Positions 1 through 11,285 of a stretch of 64,000 bases of DNA are shown here, piece after piece (within the stretch, counting starts at the first letter, position 1; each line of letters opens with the position of its first letter). Source of the stretch: Eudorina sp. 2006-703-Eu-15 (taxonomy: Eukaryota; Chlorophyta; Chlorophyceae; Chlamydomonadales; Volvocaceae). Location of the stretch: positions 682,001 through 746,000 of the forward strand of contig BDSI01000054.1 in NCBI GenBank assembly GCA_003117195.1. The letters run 5' to 3'. The notes beneath the pieces were generated by a model. That model ran no database searches. It was given only the letters and a program-made list of their open reading frames with translations, and was not told where the DNA came from. The position numbers and the translations under genes were made by a program.

Positions 1-3000
1 CCGGCCTGGCCCGCCGCGGCAACATTGAGTACATCCTGCACGCCCGGGTGCCCATCATCAAGTTCGAGGACCCCACATCGGGCATCGAGGTAGACCTGTG
101 CCTGGGCTGCGATGCCACGCCCTTCAAGGCGTGGAGCGTGGCGCGGGTGGCGTCCATACACCCCGCCTTCGGGAAGCTGTTCCGGGTGGTGAGCTGCGCG
201 GAGCGGGCGGGGGAGGGGAAGGGAGGGAGGGTGGGCGGCCAGGAGAGTGGCCGGGACGGCTGCAAGCTGTGGGTGGAGAAACGACAGGGTAACGATGGAA
301 AGGCAGAGAGGGGGACGACGGTTGGGATGGCTACGGTGGGGATTGTGTGACGAGGACTTCCCCTCCAGGAGGAGGAGGAGGTCCAGAGCGACCCCTCGGG
401 GCGGAGGTCACGGGCTGTGATTCCCCAACGGATGGAACCGGAGGCCAGGGCAGTCAGCGGGGTCTCCGTTCTGCAGCTGGATTGGGTGGCCGGTGAGCAG
501 TCTCTGCTTTTGACTGTGTCAGTTAATCAATCAGGATCCAATGCCTACCTGGGGGGGGACCGTGGTCGTGGACGTGCGGCGCCATCGGGCCGCGCTGCGT
601 CCGCGGCGCCCGTGATGGCCTGGACACCACCAGCAGTGCGACGATATGGATGGATTGGGTTTTGGGGGTTATCAATGTCGACCAACCGGTCATAACTATG
701 ATCCATCCGGGGGAGACTGGTGGCGGTTTCGCTGTCTTGGTTGACATGGTGGGGACTCAATCAGTTGTGGGTCTACCCACATCGCCCCCGCAGGTCAAGG
801 TGTGGGCCAAGGCGCATTCCATCAACGACGGGGCCTCCCACATGTTCAACAGCTGGTGCCTGACGCTGGTGGTGGGTCCAAGGGGGGGGACTGCGGGTGC
901 CAAGGGAGGGAGCCAAAGGGAGGAAAGGAAGGAGGGAGAGAGAGAGAGGGCCAAGGAACAACAAGCAGGGGTTGGAAGGCTGTAGCGGACTGCCTGAGCC
1001 AAGATCCGTTGCAGAGATGGACAGGAATGGAGGGAGGGAGAGGCCGGGGCTGGATGCGTGTAAAGGATTGTCCAGGCGCCACATCAGAGAAGCGTTTGCC
1101 GCCAGCCGCAGCCCGGTGCAGAGCTGCGATACTGGAGCCAGGCGGAGCATACAGCCCGCTCCTTGCACCGACCTCTCTGCCGCGGCTGCGGCTGGCGCTG
1201 CCGCATCTTCCCGCGGCATTACTCAGTCCGCCGGCCTTCGCACTTCCTCACATGACGTCGCAGAACCATCCCCCGCGCCGCACCACAACCCCCCTGCAGG
1301 TGATCTCCTTCCTGCAGACATTCCCGCAGCCGCCGCTCCTGCCGCCGCTGTACGAGCTTCTGTACGAGAACTCGCCGGAGCACAGCAGCCCGCGGCTGCT
1401 GCAGGGTGGCGGGGAGCTGCCGTCCCAGGTGGGCTGGGTGCCGGGCCGGTGCCTGGGGTGGGGGCGGCTTCCTGAGGCCGGTCTTTCTCGCTCCGCGGGC
1501 AGGGTTGGCCTGACGGGGTGCGTGTGGAGGCGACGTGTGAGTGCGCACGAGAGGGGCCCACGTGTGAATGGGCGCGAGAGGGGCGGGGGGAGATTCGGTG
1601 ATGTGTGTGTGGGGGGTTGGGCCGGGCCGGGCCGTTGCGCGCCGCCTCCCACCCGCTGCGCGCCGCCTCCCCTGGTTTGGCAGGCGTACGACATCATGGA
1701 GGTGCGGACGCGCAAGGCCCAGGAAGTGTACGGCAGTCGGCCGTGCAAGCCGCTTGAGGAGCTGTTCCGGGACTTTGTGGAGGACGGCAGCCGCAAGCTG
1801 CGTTCCCTGCTGGCCCGGGAGGGGTCATTCCTCAGGTGGGTGAGGGCTCGTTTCTCTTTTGCGGTTTCTCTGTCTTTATTGACAAAAGAGGGCTCGTTGC
1901 TCAGGTGGGGGAGGACCATTTAAAGAGGGGGCACACGGGGCTGGGGGGGTGGATGTTGGGATGTAGGGTGAAGCGCTTGCCGTTCCTGCAGTCGTCACGA
2001 AGTGTCGGTGGAGGGCCCAGGGCGCCTCCTTGGGCGCCGATCCAAGCCATCCGCGCGGGTCTCTCCCCTCCGGGCGGCACCGGGGCCGCGCTACCGTAGT
2101 TGGATTTGGTCTGAGGGGTTCACGGTTCAGGTGCACTCTGATCTGGGTTTTAATCTGATCTGGGTCTTGATCGGATCTGGGTCTTGATCGGATCTGGGTC
2201 TTAATCGGATCTGGGTCTTAATCGGATCTGGGTCTGCCCCCTCCTGTCCACCGACACACTCAGGGGAACCCGCGTCAGCGCTTTTTACGGCAAGATGCTG
2301 CCTCGGCCCTTCCCCACGTCGTACGTGTTGTGCGTGGAGGACCCGTACGACGACACGGACAACACCGCCAGGACGCTCGGCACGTGGGTAGGTAGGGAAG
2401 GGGAAGGCAAACGGAAGAGGCCGAGGGAAGGAAGCGCGTGTGTGTTATTTCAGCAGGCAGAACAGGAGTGCGTGACATGCGAGGGGCCAAGTGGCGCCCA
2501 ATAGTGCGTGGCGCGTGTAACGCCGTGTAACCCGTGCAAGCGCGTGTGTGTGTGTGTGTCTGTATGTCTGTGCGGACGCGCTCCAGGAGGGCCCCGGCTC
2601 GTTTCCCGGGCGACGTCGACGAGCAAACACGGCGCATCGTCGCCGGCTTGGCCTTACGGGGGCGTTTGGATATTGCCCGCCGGTTTACAAAAAACATTCA
2701 TACCGGTTGGGCGGGTCTGGGCTGGTTTGTCATTAAAACTCCGGGAAGTTCTCTTTTTCCACGGAACCACGGAGAACCCCATGCGGGAATGCCGTCAATT
2801 GCCCCCACCCCACCCCACCCCACCCCACCCACGGTGCTCCGCGTTCCCCCCGGCAGGAGGGCCACTCGGGCACCATCCACTACGTGACCTCCGTCTTTGA
2901 GCGCACCCTCCGGCACCTGAACCGCCTGATCCCCGGCAGCGCCAGCACCAGCACCAGCGCCCCCGGCACCGTCCCAACCAACCCCACCGCCACCGCCGCC

Positions 3001-6000
3001 CCGCCGGAGCGCCTCCACGTCGCCGCGCCGCCCGACGGGAGCGGCAGCGACTGCGGCACCAGCTGCTCGGGCGCCTCCCTCGACACCACCTCCTCGCTCG
3101 CCTCCGCCGCGTCGGCGGCCTCGGGCGCCTCCAGGAGGAAGTCCGAGTCGGAGTCAGGGCGGCGGTCGGATGGCGGCAGCGGCGGCGGTACCTCGTCCTC
3201 AGGTGGCGGCGGGGCCGCCGACGCGTCGTCGTCGTCGTCGTCGTCGTCTGGTTCTTCGCTGGCGGCGACGCTGGTGTTTTTGTTCGGGACGGAGTTGCTC
3301 AGCCGCCTGCCCGACCTGAGCTCGCAGCTGCTGGGGCCGGAGCTGTGCGGCTGGGCGCGGGGCGCGCTGGCGGCTGGGCGGCCGGTGGGGGAGGTGCACG
3401 AGGAGGTGCTCAGGAAGATGGGGGCGGCAAAGTGAGGACGGGCTGGCTGACTGGCGTGGGCGTAGGACGGGGTGCGGGAAGGCGGGAGGAGGGAAGGCCG
3501 GCGACGGAAGGGGTGGGGAGAGGGAGGGGTGCGAAGGGGTTCGGGGTCGAAACAGAGTGGAATGAGGTATGGTGCCCAGGTTTGCAGGCTGGAGGTTGGA
3601 CGCGAGGCGGCTGACTTCCAGGGCAACGGTCCGGGGTATTGGGGGAAGCGGCGAGGGGGAATCGTGGCCCCCGGGTCGGGGACCTGTGGCCCCAGGGCCA
3701 GGGACCCGTGCATGCCGGATCGGGGACCACCTGCCGTAGGGAAACCGGTGAGCGCCGCGGGGCCCCTCGCCCGACCAGGGGGCTCAGTAACTCCGCCAGT
3801 TGAGTACCTCTCAAGGGGTTGGGGGTCCGGGTAGGGGGTCAGGCTTCGTTCTTGGGCGGCAGGTTGGGCCGCAGCGCCGAAAGCTGAGCCCACACCTGCT
3901 ATCGAAACCGCCGCGCCCCGCCTGACCCCCGGTGGCTTGGTGCTGTCGCCGCGCCGTCCCCCCGCGCCGTCCCCCCGCGCCGTCCCCCCGCGCCGTCCCC
4001 CCGCGCCGCAGTGAGTTCGTGTCGTTCGACTCGTTCAAGCGACGACACAACATCCGGGTTCACAACGAGGCCAAGTACGCCACCCCAGAGGTGAGGACCA
4101 TCTCTGCGTATCTGGATCTGGAATCTCTGGACCCAAGACTTGCACTCAATTGGGATCTCGATTCGGGCCCGGATGTCTGGATCTGGGTCTGCAGTCTGGG
4201 TCTGGGTCTACGCGGGGCCGGGCCGGTTGATCAGGGTTATCGCGGAGCTGGCTGCAAAACGCTGTTTGGGCGGAGGTCGTGAAGGGACCCTAAGCTGACG
4301 CGGGAGTATCCATCCACCCCACCGTCCACCCCTCCATCCATCCACCCCTCCATCCATCCATCCATCCACCCCACCGTCCATCCCTCCATCCATCCACCCC
4401 TCCATCCATCCACCAATCCACCCACCCATCCATCTACCCATCCATCGGCACGGCATCGCACGGATGCGCCCTACCCGTGCGCCGCACCCTGATCTACCCC
4501 TGCAGGAGAAGGCGGCGGCGGCGGAGAAGGAGGCGGCGCGCAAGGCCGAGAAGAAGGCTCGTGACGCGGAGAAGCGAGCTGCCAAGAAGGCCAAGGACGC
4601 GGCGGAGCAGGCGCGGACCGCCGCGAAGGCTGGACGTGAGGTGGCAGCACGGGTCTCGGGCGCGCAGCAGACAACAGCAGCAGCCGCACTGGTGGCAGCG
4701 GAAGCGGGGGCGGAAGTGGAGGGCGTCGCGTCGGCGGCCGTCGCGGCGGCGCTGGGCCCCAAACACCTGACCGAGTCGGTGCGTTGGGACTTGGGAGGGT
4801 TGGAGGTTGTGAAAAAGCAGAAGGGTGTAGGGAATTGGCAGAAAATTCAAACTGCGCTGCTGCCAGCGCAAAAGTCCGGTGAAGAAGGAGAAGGGTGCGC
4901 TCGGTCCGCGTGCGCCTCCCTGCCCATTGTGGTCTGTCTGGTCCTGCAGCCACTCGGCTTGCTGGACGCGGGGCTGTTACTCTGGGGCTGCTACGCGGAG
5001 GGGAGGGTCTGGCCAGCCTGCTGGTCCCAGATAGAGACCGGGCCGGGGTTCCTGGCCAAGCACATTCGAAGAACGAATGGATCCATCACACCGTCCGGAT
5101 TGGATCCATCGGGTACCGGTCAAAACAAGGTCAAAACGAAAAAACAAGCCCGGAACAGGAACAAACCCTCGGGCACAGTCAGCACGCTTGGTTATAACTT
5201 AGGGGGTTCTACCGTACCCTTCCCCTGGAACGTGCATGGCCAGCCGTGGGCCCCCATCCGGGCACACACAGCCCGTGGGTGCAGGATGACTGAAAGCGGT
5301 CGTTTGGTGCGGGATGGCCAAAGGCCGTTAGTTGGCGCCGGACGCGAACCGCGAACCGAAAGCGGCCGTTTACCTGTCTGTCTGTCTGTCTGTCTTGCGG
5401 GCGTGCGCACCGCGGGTCCTCATGTATTGCAGGTCAAACCCAGCAGCGGCTCCGGCAGCGCCGGCCCGGCCCGTGCGCCCGTCATGCTGGTACAGCGGGA
5501 GGCCCGTAAGTCCGCCTCCGGACGGAGGTCGGAGGAGGCGCCTGTCGCCGCCGCAGCCGCAGCCGCTGCACCGCACCCGCCACCACCGCCGCCACCGCCG
5601 CCGCAGCAGCCACCGCAGCAACAGCGGCAGTCGAAGGTCCGTCTGTCAAACGACGCACGCGCCGCGCTGGCCAAAGCGCTATCGCACCCTGGGCCCGCAT
5701 CCGCGCCCGGATCGGGGACGGGGGCGGGGACGGGGCGCGCCTCGGCGCAGTCATCCAGTGATGGCACCGGCGCGGCGGCGACGGCGGCGGCGGCGGCGGC
5801 GTTGCGGGGAGGCGGCCGGTCGGGAGGGGTTGCTGACCCACGGCGACCGGCGACTCACGACAATGCAGCCAACGGGCATGGCGGGAAGGAGGAGGAGCAG
5901 GGCACAGCGGCCGCCGCGGCCGCGGCGGCGGCGAAGGCGGCAGCCGCAGCAGCGAAGGCGCCCCAGGAGCAGCGGACACGGGAACAGGGACAGCAGCCCC

Positions 6001-6533
6001 GGAAGGCTTCGGAGCGCCGGCAGTCGCGGCGGAGCCGAAACGGTGAAGCCGAGGACTCGGACCGCGGGGCCGCCTCACAGGGGCAGGCAGGCCAGGGCGC
6101 AGCATCCGCTGCGGCCCGCACCGATCCCATCGAGGCGGCCATGCAGGGCTTGTCGCTGGGCGCCTCATGTTCAGGTGGGGCCAGGCGGCAGGAGAAGGAG
6201 ACAGGGTCAGTCCAACAGCCGCAGCAGCAGCACGGGGACTGCGTGGATGGCGCAGTCGGGAATGGCAGCGGCGGAGGCGGCGGCAGCGGTGGTGGTGGCG
6301 AGGAGCAGGGCGGCGCGGTGCGTCGGGTGCGTCGGGGGAGGGAAAGAGCGCGCGAAGGGAGGTCCGAGGCGGCCGGTCAGGAGGCGCCGGCGCCGAGGCA
6401 ACAGGCTGCGGCGAGATCAGCCCGGGGCGAACGCGCCACGGCGGCCCCAGGGGCGGAGGGCGCCCCGCGGCCGCACGCAGGGCGCAGCAACGCGTTCGTC
6501 GCCGCGGACTCGGCGGCCAGCATGCTCTCCTAG
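1..6533 (+). CDS. Terminal nucleotidyltransferase (MUT68/URT1/HESO1-type), 5' end outside window
   Basis: Adds untemplated U or A to RNA 3' ends; homologues act in small-RNA and mRNA decay. Exons by splice phase: <1-188, 794-871, 1300-1428, 1684-1835, 2264-2387, 2857-3431, 4012-4090, 4506-4778, 5433-6533 (about 898 residues here). The window opens in the palm domain: [20 protein letters not shown] carries the third catalytic Asp of the family (VDLCLG). [11 protein letters not shown] and the PAP-associated core [16 protein letters not shown] follow. The DxD pair must lie upstream of the window. An in-frame TGA at 3433 is skipped because a GTGAGG donor at 3432 splits it; phase 2 joins exactly to 4012 (Asn-Glu-Phe-Val). 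Downstream is a Lys/Ala-rich coiled-coil-like stretch (exon 8) and a long disordered Ala/Gln/Gly/Arg tail ending at TAG 6531. Family identity is firm; the tail exons 7-9 are inferred from phase alone. Confidence 0.88.
2136..2235 (+). repeat. 17-bp tandem repeat in intron 4 of the nucleotidyltransferase
   Basis: About five imperfect copies of a 17-bp unit (GGATCTGGGTCTTGATC) occupy the 3' part of the intron ending at 2263. Similar 'gatctgg' text recurs in the 4091-4505 intron and at 31536-31600 in the choline-transporter gene. Confidence 0.8.
2453..2480 (+). repeat. Dispersed intronic repeat, family 2, copy 1
   Basis: A 28-bp stretch beginning GCAGGCAGAACAGGAGTGCG lies in the intron 2388-2856. 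It recurs exactly, in sense orientation relative to its host gene, at 51172-51199 (opposite strand). A rearranged copy is at 18572-18605. Confidence 0.85.
4311..4446. repeat. CCATCCAC-type microsatellite in intron
   Basis: Interrupted CATC/CCAC tetranucleotide tract within the 4091-4505 intron, just upstream of the acceptor at 4505. Confidence 0.85.
4825..4884 (+). repeat. Intronic TIR element, left-end copy (family 1)
   Basis: Matches the family-1 left end (consensus GGAAATTGGTAGACATGTTC, then AACTGCGCTGCTGCCAG, then a GCAAAG-like tract). It sits 46 nt downstream of the donor at 4779. No clear right end was found in this intron. Confidence 0.75.
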
Positions 6534-8106
6534 TCGCTCGTTTGGTCTCTTCGCTTTCGCTTTTGCTTCCCCTCGCCTCTTTTATTGTCTCCCTCTCGCT
6601 TCTCTTGTCCTCCTTCGCTTTGCTTCCAGTTCAATTTGCGGGTGGGACACGAGGAGGCGGTCTTACATTGACGCAGTAGTAGGGAAATGCTGAAGGGGAC
6701 TGTGACCGCACGACCTGACTGCCCAGTGGTGCGGTCTTGAGAGACCCGACTGCGGGTCCGAAGAGGCGGTGGGGGTGACCGCAGCGGACGCGCAGGGCGT
6801 GCAGCTCCAGCGCTTCCCGTCCCGCGAAGCGGCGCTTCCGTCCGCGGAGGGCGGTTGTGGGGCCTGCCTGCCCGCCTGTGATGATGTCATGTTGCATGTG
6901 ACTGCGCGAACGTTTGGATGCCATCGGGTAACTGGACGGGTGGGTCTAACGGAGGTCGCGTGCCGTAGTAGCGCGTCAACAATCCGGGATGGACTGGTGC
7001 ACGATTGCTGGCCGCGCCCTGTTCTGTGGTCCGTCCCGGAAGGCGGTCCGCGGTGGCTGTAGCAGCTGCGTACTGCTGCTCCCCCGGGATCTAGCTGGCT
7101 GTTGGCAGCCTGACCAGGCCTGCAGTTGATCGTTGGCTGTACGGGCCGGCCTCAGTTCGATGTAAGAAGCCGTGTCTTACTTTGCAGATCCATTTTTGTT
7201 GGGCGAGGCGCTGACACGCGTTTCTCATACGACAAAGGTATGAAGGTTCCTCCTGTGTATGTGCGTGATCATAAGAATCGTGGAGATGACCGACGCAAAG
7301 CCCGTCCGGCCGCAGCGGCAAGCCATGCACGCCACATGGATACGAGTGTTCACGAGTGTTCACCGGCCGATACCCGCCCGCCCGACCGAGAGGGAAGTAT
7401 CGGCAGCAAAGCCCCAACCGACTCTCGAGAAATGTCACTCCCCCTCGAGCCCTCTGCCCTCGAGCTCACGCACCTTGTCGGCGACCACAGCTAAGCTGCC
7501 GTACCGACAGAAGAAGAAGAATGCCGCCAAACCCCAAACACGTCAGCTTTGCCCCCGCGCCAGCCCCCGTCCTCCTAGGCCCCCCCTGTCCGAATGCCGC
7601 GAAGGTTACCGACAAAAGAGTCTCACGTCATATGTACGGTATCTCCCCAAGGCTCCCCGCGCCACTAGGGTACTCCCCGCCCCACGGCTGTGACACCACC
7701 ACTCGAACCCGCTGCATGATTGCTCGCGTTGTGCATGTATGATAGCCTTAGGTACAGGTATATGTATTGTGCATGCGCCAAGGTCACAAAGATTTCCTTA
7801 GCGAGCGCCACAACCCACATTCACATTCTTGCACGTCCGGAGCTCCTTCCCGCACCTCCTACACACGGGCCCGTCCAGGCTTCCCTCCCTTCCCATGGAC
7901 ACTCCCTCATCCCTCCACCGTTCCCCATGGTTGTGTCATCGCACAAAGCACCCCCCAAGACGGGCTCCCCTACCCTCCCTGCATCCTGACGTCCCCTCAT
8001 GTGGTGACCCCGACGTCCCCTCATGGTGGTTACCCGACGTCCCATCATGGTGGTTACGGTGGTTACCCACACAACCCCCTAGTCCCCCCAATGGCGGTTA
8101 CGGTGG
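6534..8106. other. Convergent intergenic region
   Basis: Separates the stop codons of the nucleotidyltransferase (+) and the ALIS gene (-), so it should hold both 3' UTRs. Open frames here are short, overlapping and without family resemblance. A short run of imperfect 'cgtccc..catggtggttac' repeats lies at about 7990-8110 next to the ALIS stop. Confidence 0.7.
7161..7165 (+). terminator. Putative TGTAA polyadenylation signal
   Basis: TGTAA, the usual green-algal (Chlamydomonas) poly(A) signal, 628 nt after the stop of the upstream gene. It is the first clear match found on that strand. Confidence 0.4.
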
Positions 8107-10955
8107 TCACCCGGACGTCACCGCATGGCGATTGAACGACAGCGCCGCCGGGTCCCCAAATTTGCGCGGCCGCGCCAGGCGCAGCACCAAGTACACCAGT
8201 GCCAACAGGAAGCTCAGGCCGCCCGTCACAAGGTACGCGATGCCCAGGAAGGGGTTGCGGCTGCCCAGCCACGTCGTGGTACCCAGCACTATGGACTTCT
8301 GGCCGTCAAACTTGTAGGTGTTGTACCGGTTGTACACCGTCACCGTCACGACGCTGCCGGCCGGCAGGTCCACGTTGATGCGGCCCCACAGCTTGCGGAA
8401 GCGCGGCAGCGCCGAGAGGCGCATCCAGTTCATGAAGCGCTGATTCTCCTTTGGCGTGGCGCCGCCCGACGCGACGGACAGGTTGAAGCCGCCGCGCAAC
8501 GAATCGATGGCGGGGTTGAAGTTCTGCGGCGTGTAGTTCGCGAAGCGGTACTTGACGTCGGACTCGAAGGCGATGTTCTGGTCGCTGATGGTCAGCAGGT
8601 AAGGGGACGGGTCGGTGTCGTTCTTCTTCATCGTCATCTGCGGGCCAGGACCCAAAGGACGCGTGGTTAAAATCGCAATCAATGCCCGCGCCGACCTAGA
8701 ACCAGCATCTTAAGCACCGGGGGCGGGGGACACCGCGACTGCACATTCCCCCCTTTCCCCCGTGATGACGAGAAGGCTCTGTGATCTGTGACCTTCACGG
8801 CACTCTCAAACCTCAGTACGGGCGCAACTGGCAGCGCAACACGGCACCACAGCGGGGGTCCTGTGCCAAGAGCTCCGGGCCCCGGGCTGTCACCCGAAGC
8901 GCGCGCCGCATGTCGAGACCTTTTCCCCCCACCCCAGCCCTGCCAGATACCAAACAGGCAGGAACAGAACCGCACAGGCAGGCAGCACAGCGCCGCACCG
9001 AGTAGGTGTCGTTGAAGAAGCTCCAAGCGACCAACCCACAGGGGTTGATGGGCAGGCTTGAGTTGCCCCCCAGGAACTCCTGGGGGTCGCACAGGCTGGT
9101 CGCCAATTTCTTGCTCTGCCCAGCCAACTGCATGTCGCTGCGGCTCTTGACGTACCTGCGCGGCACGTCCCCACAGCACACCCGCGGGCGGGTCCGTTCC
9201 ATTTCCTTTATAAAAACCTCAAACACACCCCGCGCCTGCCCGTGAGACGGGCCTCTGCCTCAGTTTGCCCCTCACCGTTCCCGCCTGCACAGCTGCCCGC
9301 TCCGCTCCGCACCCACACACCCCGGGTCGTGACTTTCGGGGCCGCAGGGGCCGGAGGGCGACGAGACAGGACGGACCCCCTCCCTTCCGCTGCCCTCCGG
9401 CCTCGGCTCCGGGGGCAACGCTAACCCTCGTCAGCGTACGCACCTTCGATGGTTCTGGTAGAACCCGTTCAGCTCATAGTACACGAAAACCGGCGCCGGC
9501 ATGTCTTCCGTGATCCGTAGCTGGATCGTGCAAGTCAACATCGAATCATTCGCCGCGTTCTGCAGGAGGAAGGCGAACAACCGTGAGAGGCACACGAGGG
9601 GTATGTGTGTTTAGGTAAGAAACCCCCCCGACCCAAAAGGGCGGGTATGTGTGTATGTGTGTATGCGTGTATGTGTTCAAGTATGTAAGTATGTATGTAA
9701 GTATGTATGTGTTACATATCGATCCGGGCCTGGCACTGGCCAAGGGCTGCTAACCCAGCCCTAACGGAAAGACCGCCGAGGCACTCTCCTCCCTTTGCGG
9801 GGGAAGAAGGACGTGAGGGGAAACATCCCCCCTTGCTCGACCTAGAGCACTCGCGCGTCTTGAAAGGCGCGGCAGAGGCTCTACGGAAAAGGGCCTCAGC
9901 CATGCCCTCTCGTCTCCGACTGGGCCCCGTGCAGCGCCGTTGCATCGTGGGCCTCGGCGGGCTGCCCTCCCTCAAATCCTTGCAGCACCTGGTTCTTCCC
10001 CTCCGGGGATTCCCACCAAGCGCAAAACCGGGCGACGTAGCCCGCGGTTCAACCTCCTCAAGTCCTTGCAGCACCCGGGGCGCGTTCCTCAAGTCCTTGT
10101 AGCACCCGGTGTGTGTAAAAGATAACTGAGTCGCACCCGCGGTGTTTGTGCGCGCACAACTCCGGTCAACGCACCTGCAAGATGTACGACTCCCGGGCTG
10201 CGTTCGAGTTGCCAGGTACACACTTCTGGTCATAGCGCGTGCTGACCTCGACAGGCTGCATGCAGCAGGCGGGGATAAAAAGAGTTAGCAGATTGCTGAC
10301 TGCAGCGTAACCACGCCGAACTCCAGAACCCTTGCGTGCAGTTGCTACCTTTTCCTTAAAGACCGACCTTTCAAGATACGTTGAGGCATAAAACAACCAA
10401 GAGCGACAAGTAAAGTGTCAAGCTCCTCCGCGGTGGGCGGGGGGTAATTATGTACGGAGCTTACTCGTTTTCCCCAAAGACACGTTAGGCCGCCGGGGTC
10501 GCGCCCACCCACCTTTAGCCCATAGTAAAGGCATACGGCACCAATTGGCACCAGCACGACTCCAATTCCAAGGAAAATGAAAACGATCTGCGGCAAGTCG
10601 GGACAACCGTCACAAGCGTGTCATACCCTTGTCATACCCTTGCCCGCTGCAAAGCACGTCCGGCTACACGCCACCAAGCGCGTCGCCCATGCTTCTGTCA
10701 AGCTATTAGGCCGGCACTTTCGCAGTCCAGGCCCGTGTCCGCAGTCCAAGTCCGTGCTATAGGCCTCACCCAAATCGGTTCCAGGACTGGCTTACAGGCT
10801 GGCAAGGTTTGCTGCGTAATCCTTGTATCTGTTAAGCATGGGAAAGAACTTGACGAAGCTGGTCAATCAAATCTCCGAGCTATGCGGGAAGACCTACTGC
10901 GCGGCTCCTTAGTCTTCTTGACTGTCCCTTCCCCTGGCGGAGCTTGAGACGTCAT
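8107..10955 (-). CDS. ALIS: ALA-interacting subunit (ALIS/CDC50/LEM3 family)
   Basis: Beta-subunit that escorts P4-ATPase phospholipid flippases out of the ER and is needed for their activity. Exons on the minus strand: 10955-10898, 10828-10770, 10587-10513, 10255-10175, 9559-9444, 9155-8999, 8637-8107; all phases join, giving 358 residues. The N-terminus has the family signature [11 protein letters not shown] (residues about 22-32). TM1 is [20 protein letters not shown] (about 40-60). The ectodomain includes the YD..C..., [20 protein letters not shown] and [13 protein letters not shown] motifs. TM2 follows [14 protein letters not shown] near residues 312-335, with a short cytosolic tail. Length, two TM segments and motif order match plant ALIS proteins (about 340 residues). 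The start is the only ATG upstream of the QQ motif that gives the right phase. It diverges from the dehydrogenase gene across a 330-bp spacer. Confidence 0.95.
9612..9714. repeat. TG-rich microsatellite in ALIS intron
   Basis: Alternating 'tatgtgtg' and 'tatgtaag' units just upstream (plus-strand sense) of the exon-free stretch 9715-10170. They lie in the intron between ALIS exons 4 and 5. Confidence 0.7.
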
Positions 10956-11285
10956 GGTGATAGTACAGCTAGCCTGATTACTCAACTTGCTCAGTGTTGA
11001 AATTTCAAGACGAATGTTGATTACAAGCTATTAGCATTTTGGGAAAGATAGAATCAATTGGTTAACAGGACCAAGAACTATAAGAAACACCATAAAGTAG
11101 AGGTGGCTTATCTCATTTAGGGCGAAAACCGACTTGCAGCCCGATGGTGCACGGCACGACTTACCAAAGCTGAAAATGTCGACATTTGAAACTTTTTGCC
11201 GTGCTTGCATAAGTAGCATCACATCACGGACTATAGCAATTGAACCTCAGCAGTGTCGCTGACCTTTGGAAGAAGTTGGTCCAGT
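10956..11285. promoter_or_regulatory. Shared divergent promoter region (ALIS / arogenate dehydrogenase)
   Basis: A 330-bp, comparatively AT-rich spacer between two divergent start codons. It must contain both 5' UTRs and core promoters. A TATA-like CTATAAG lies near 11077 on the plus strand. No other element can be assigned by eye. Confidence 0.5.

Noticed and set aside
1248..1919. Long minus-strand open frame in the first gene
   Set aside because: It is antisense to proven exons, Pro/Ser/Arg-rich with no family resemblance, as expected in GC-rich DNA where stops are rare.
3345..3614. Independent small gene after the TGA at 3433
   Set aside because: The frame is Gly/Arg low complexity and lies in the intron defined by the 3432 donor and 4011 acceptor.
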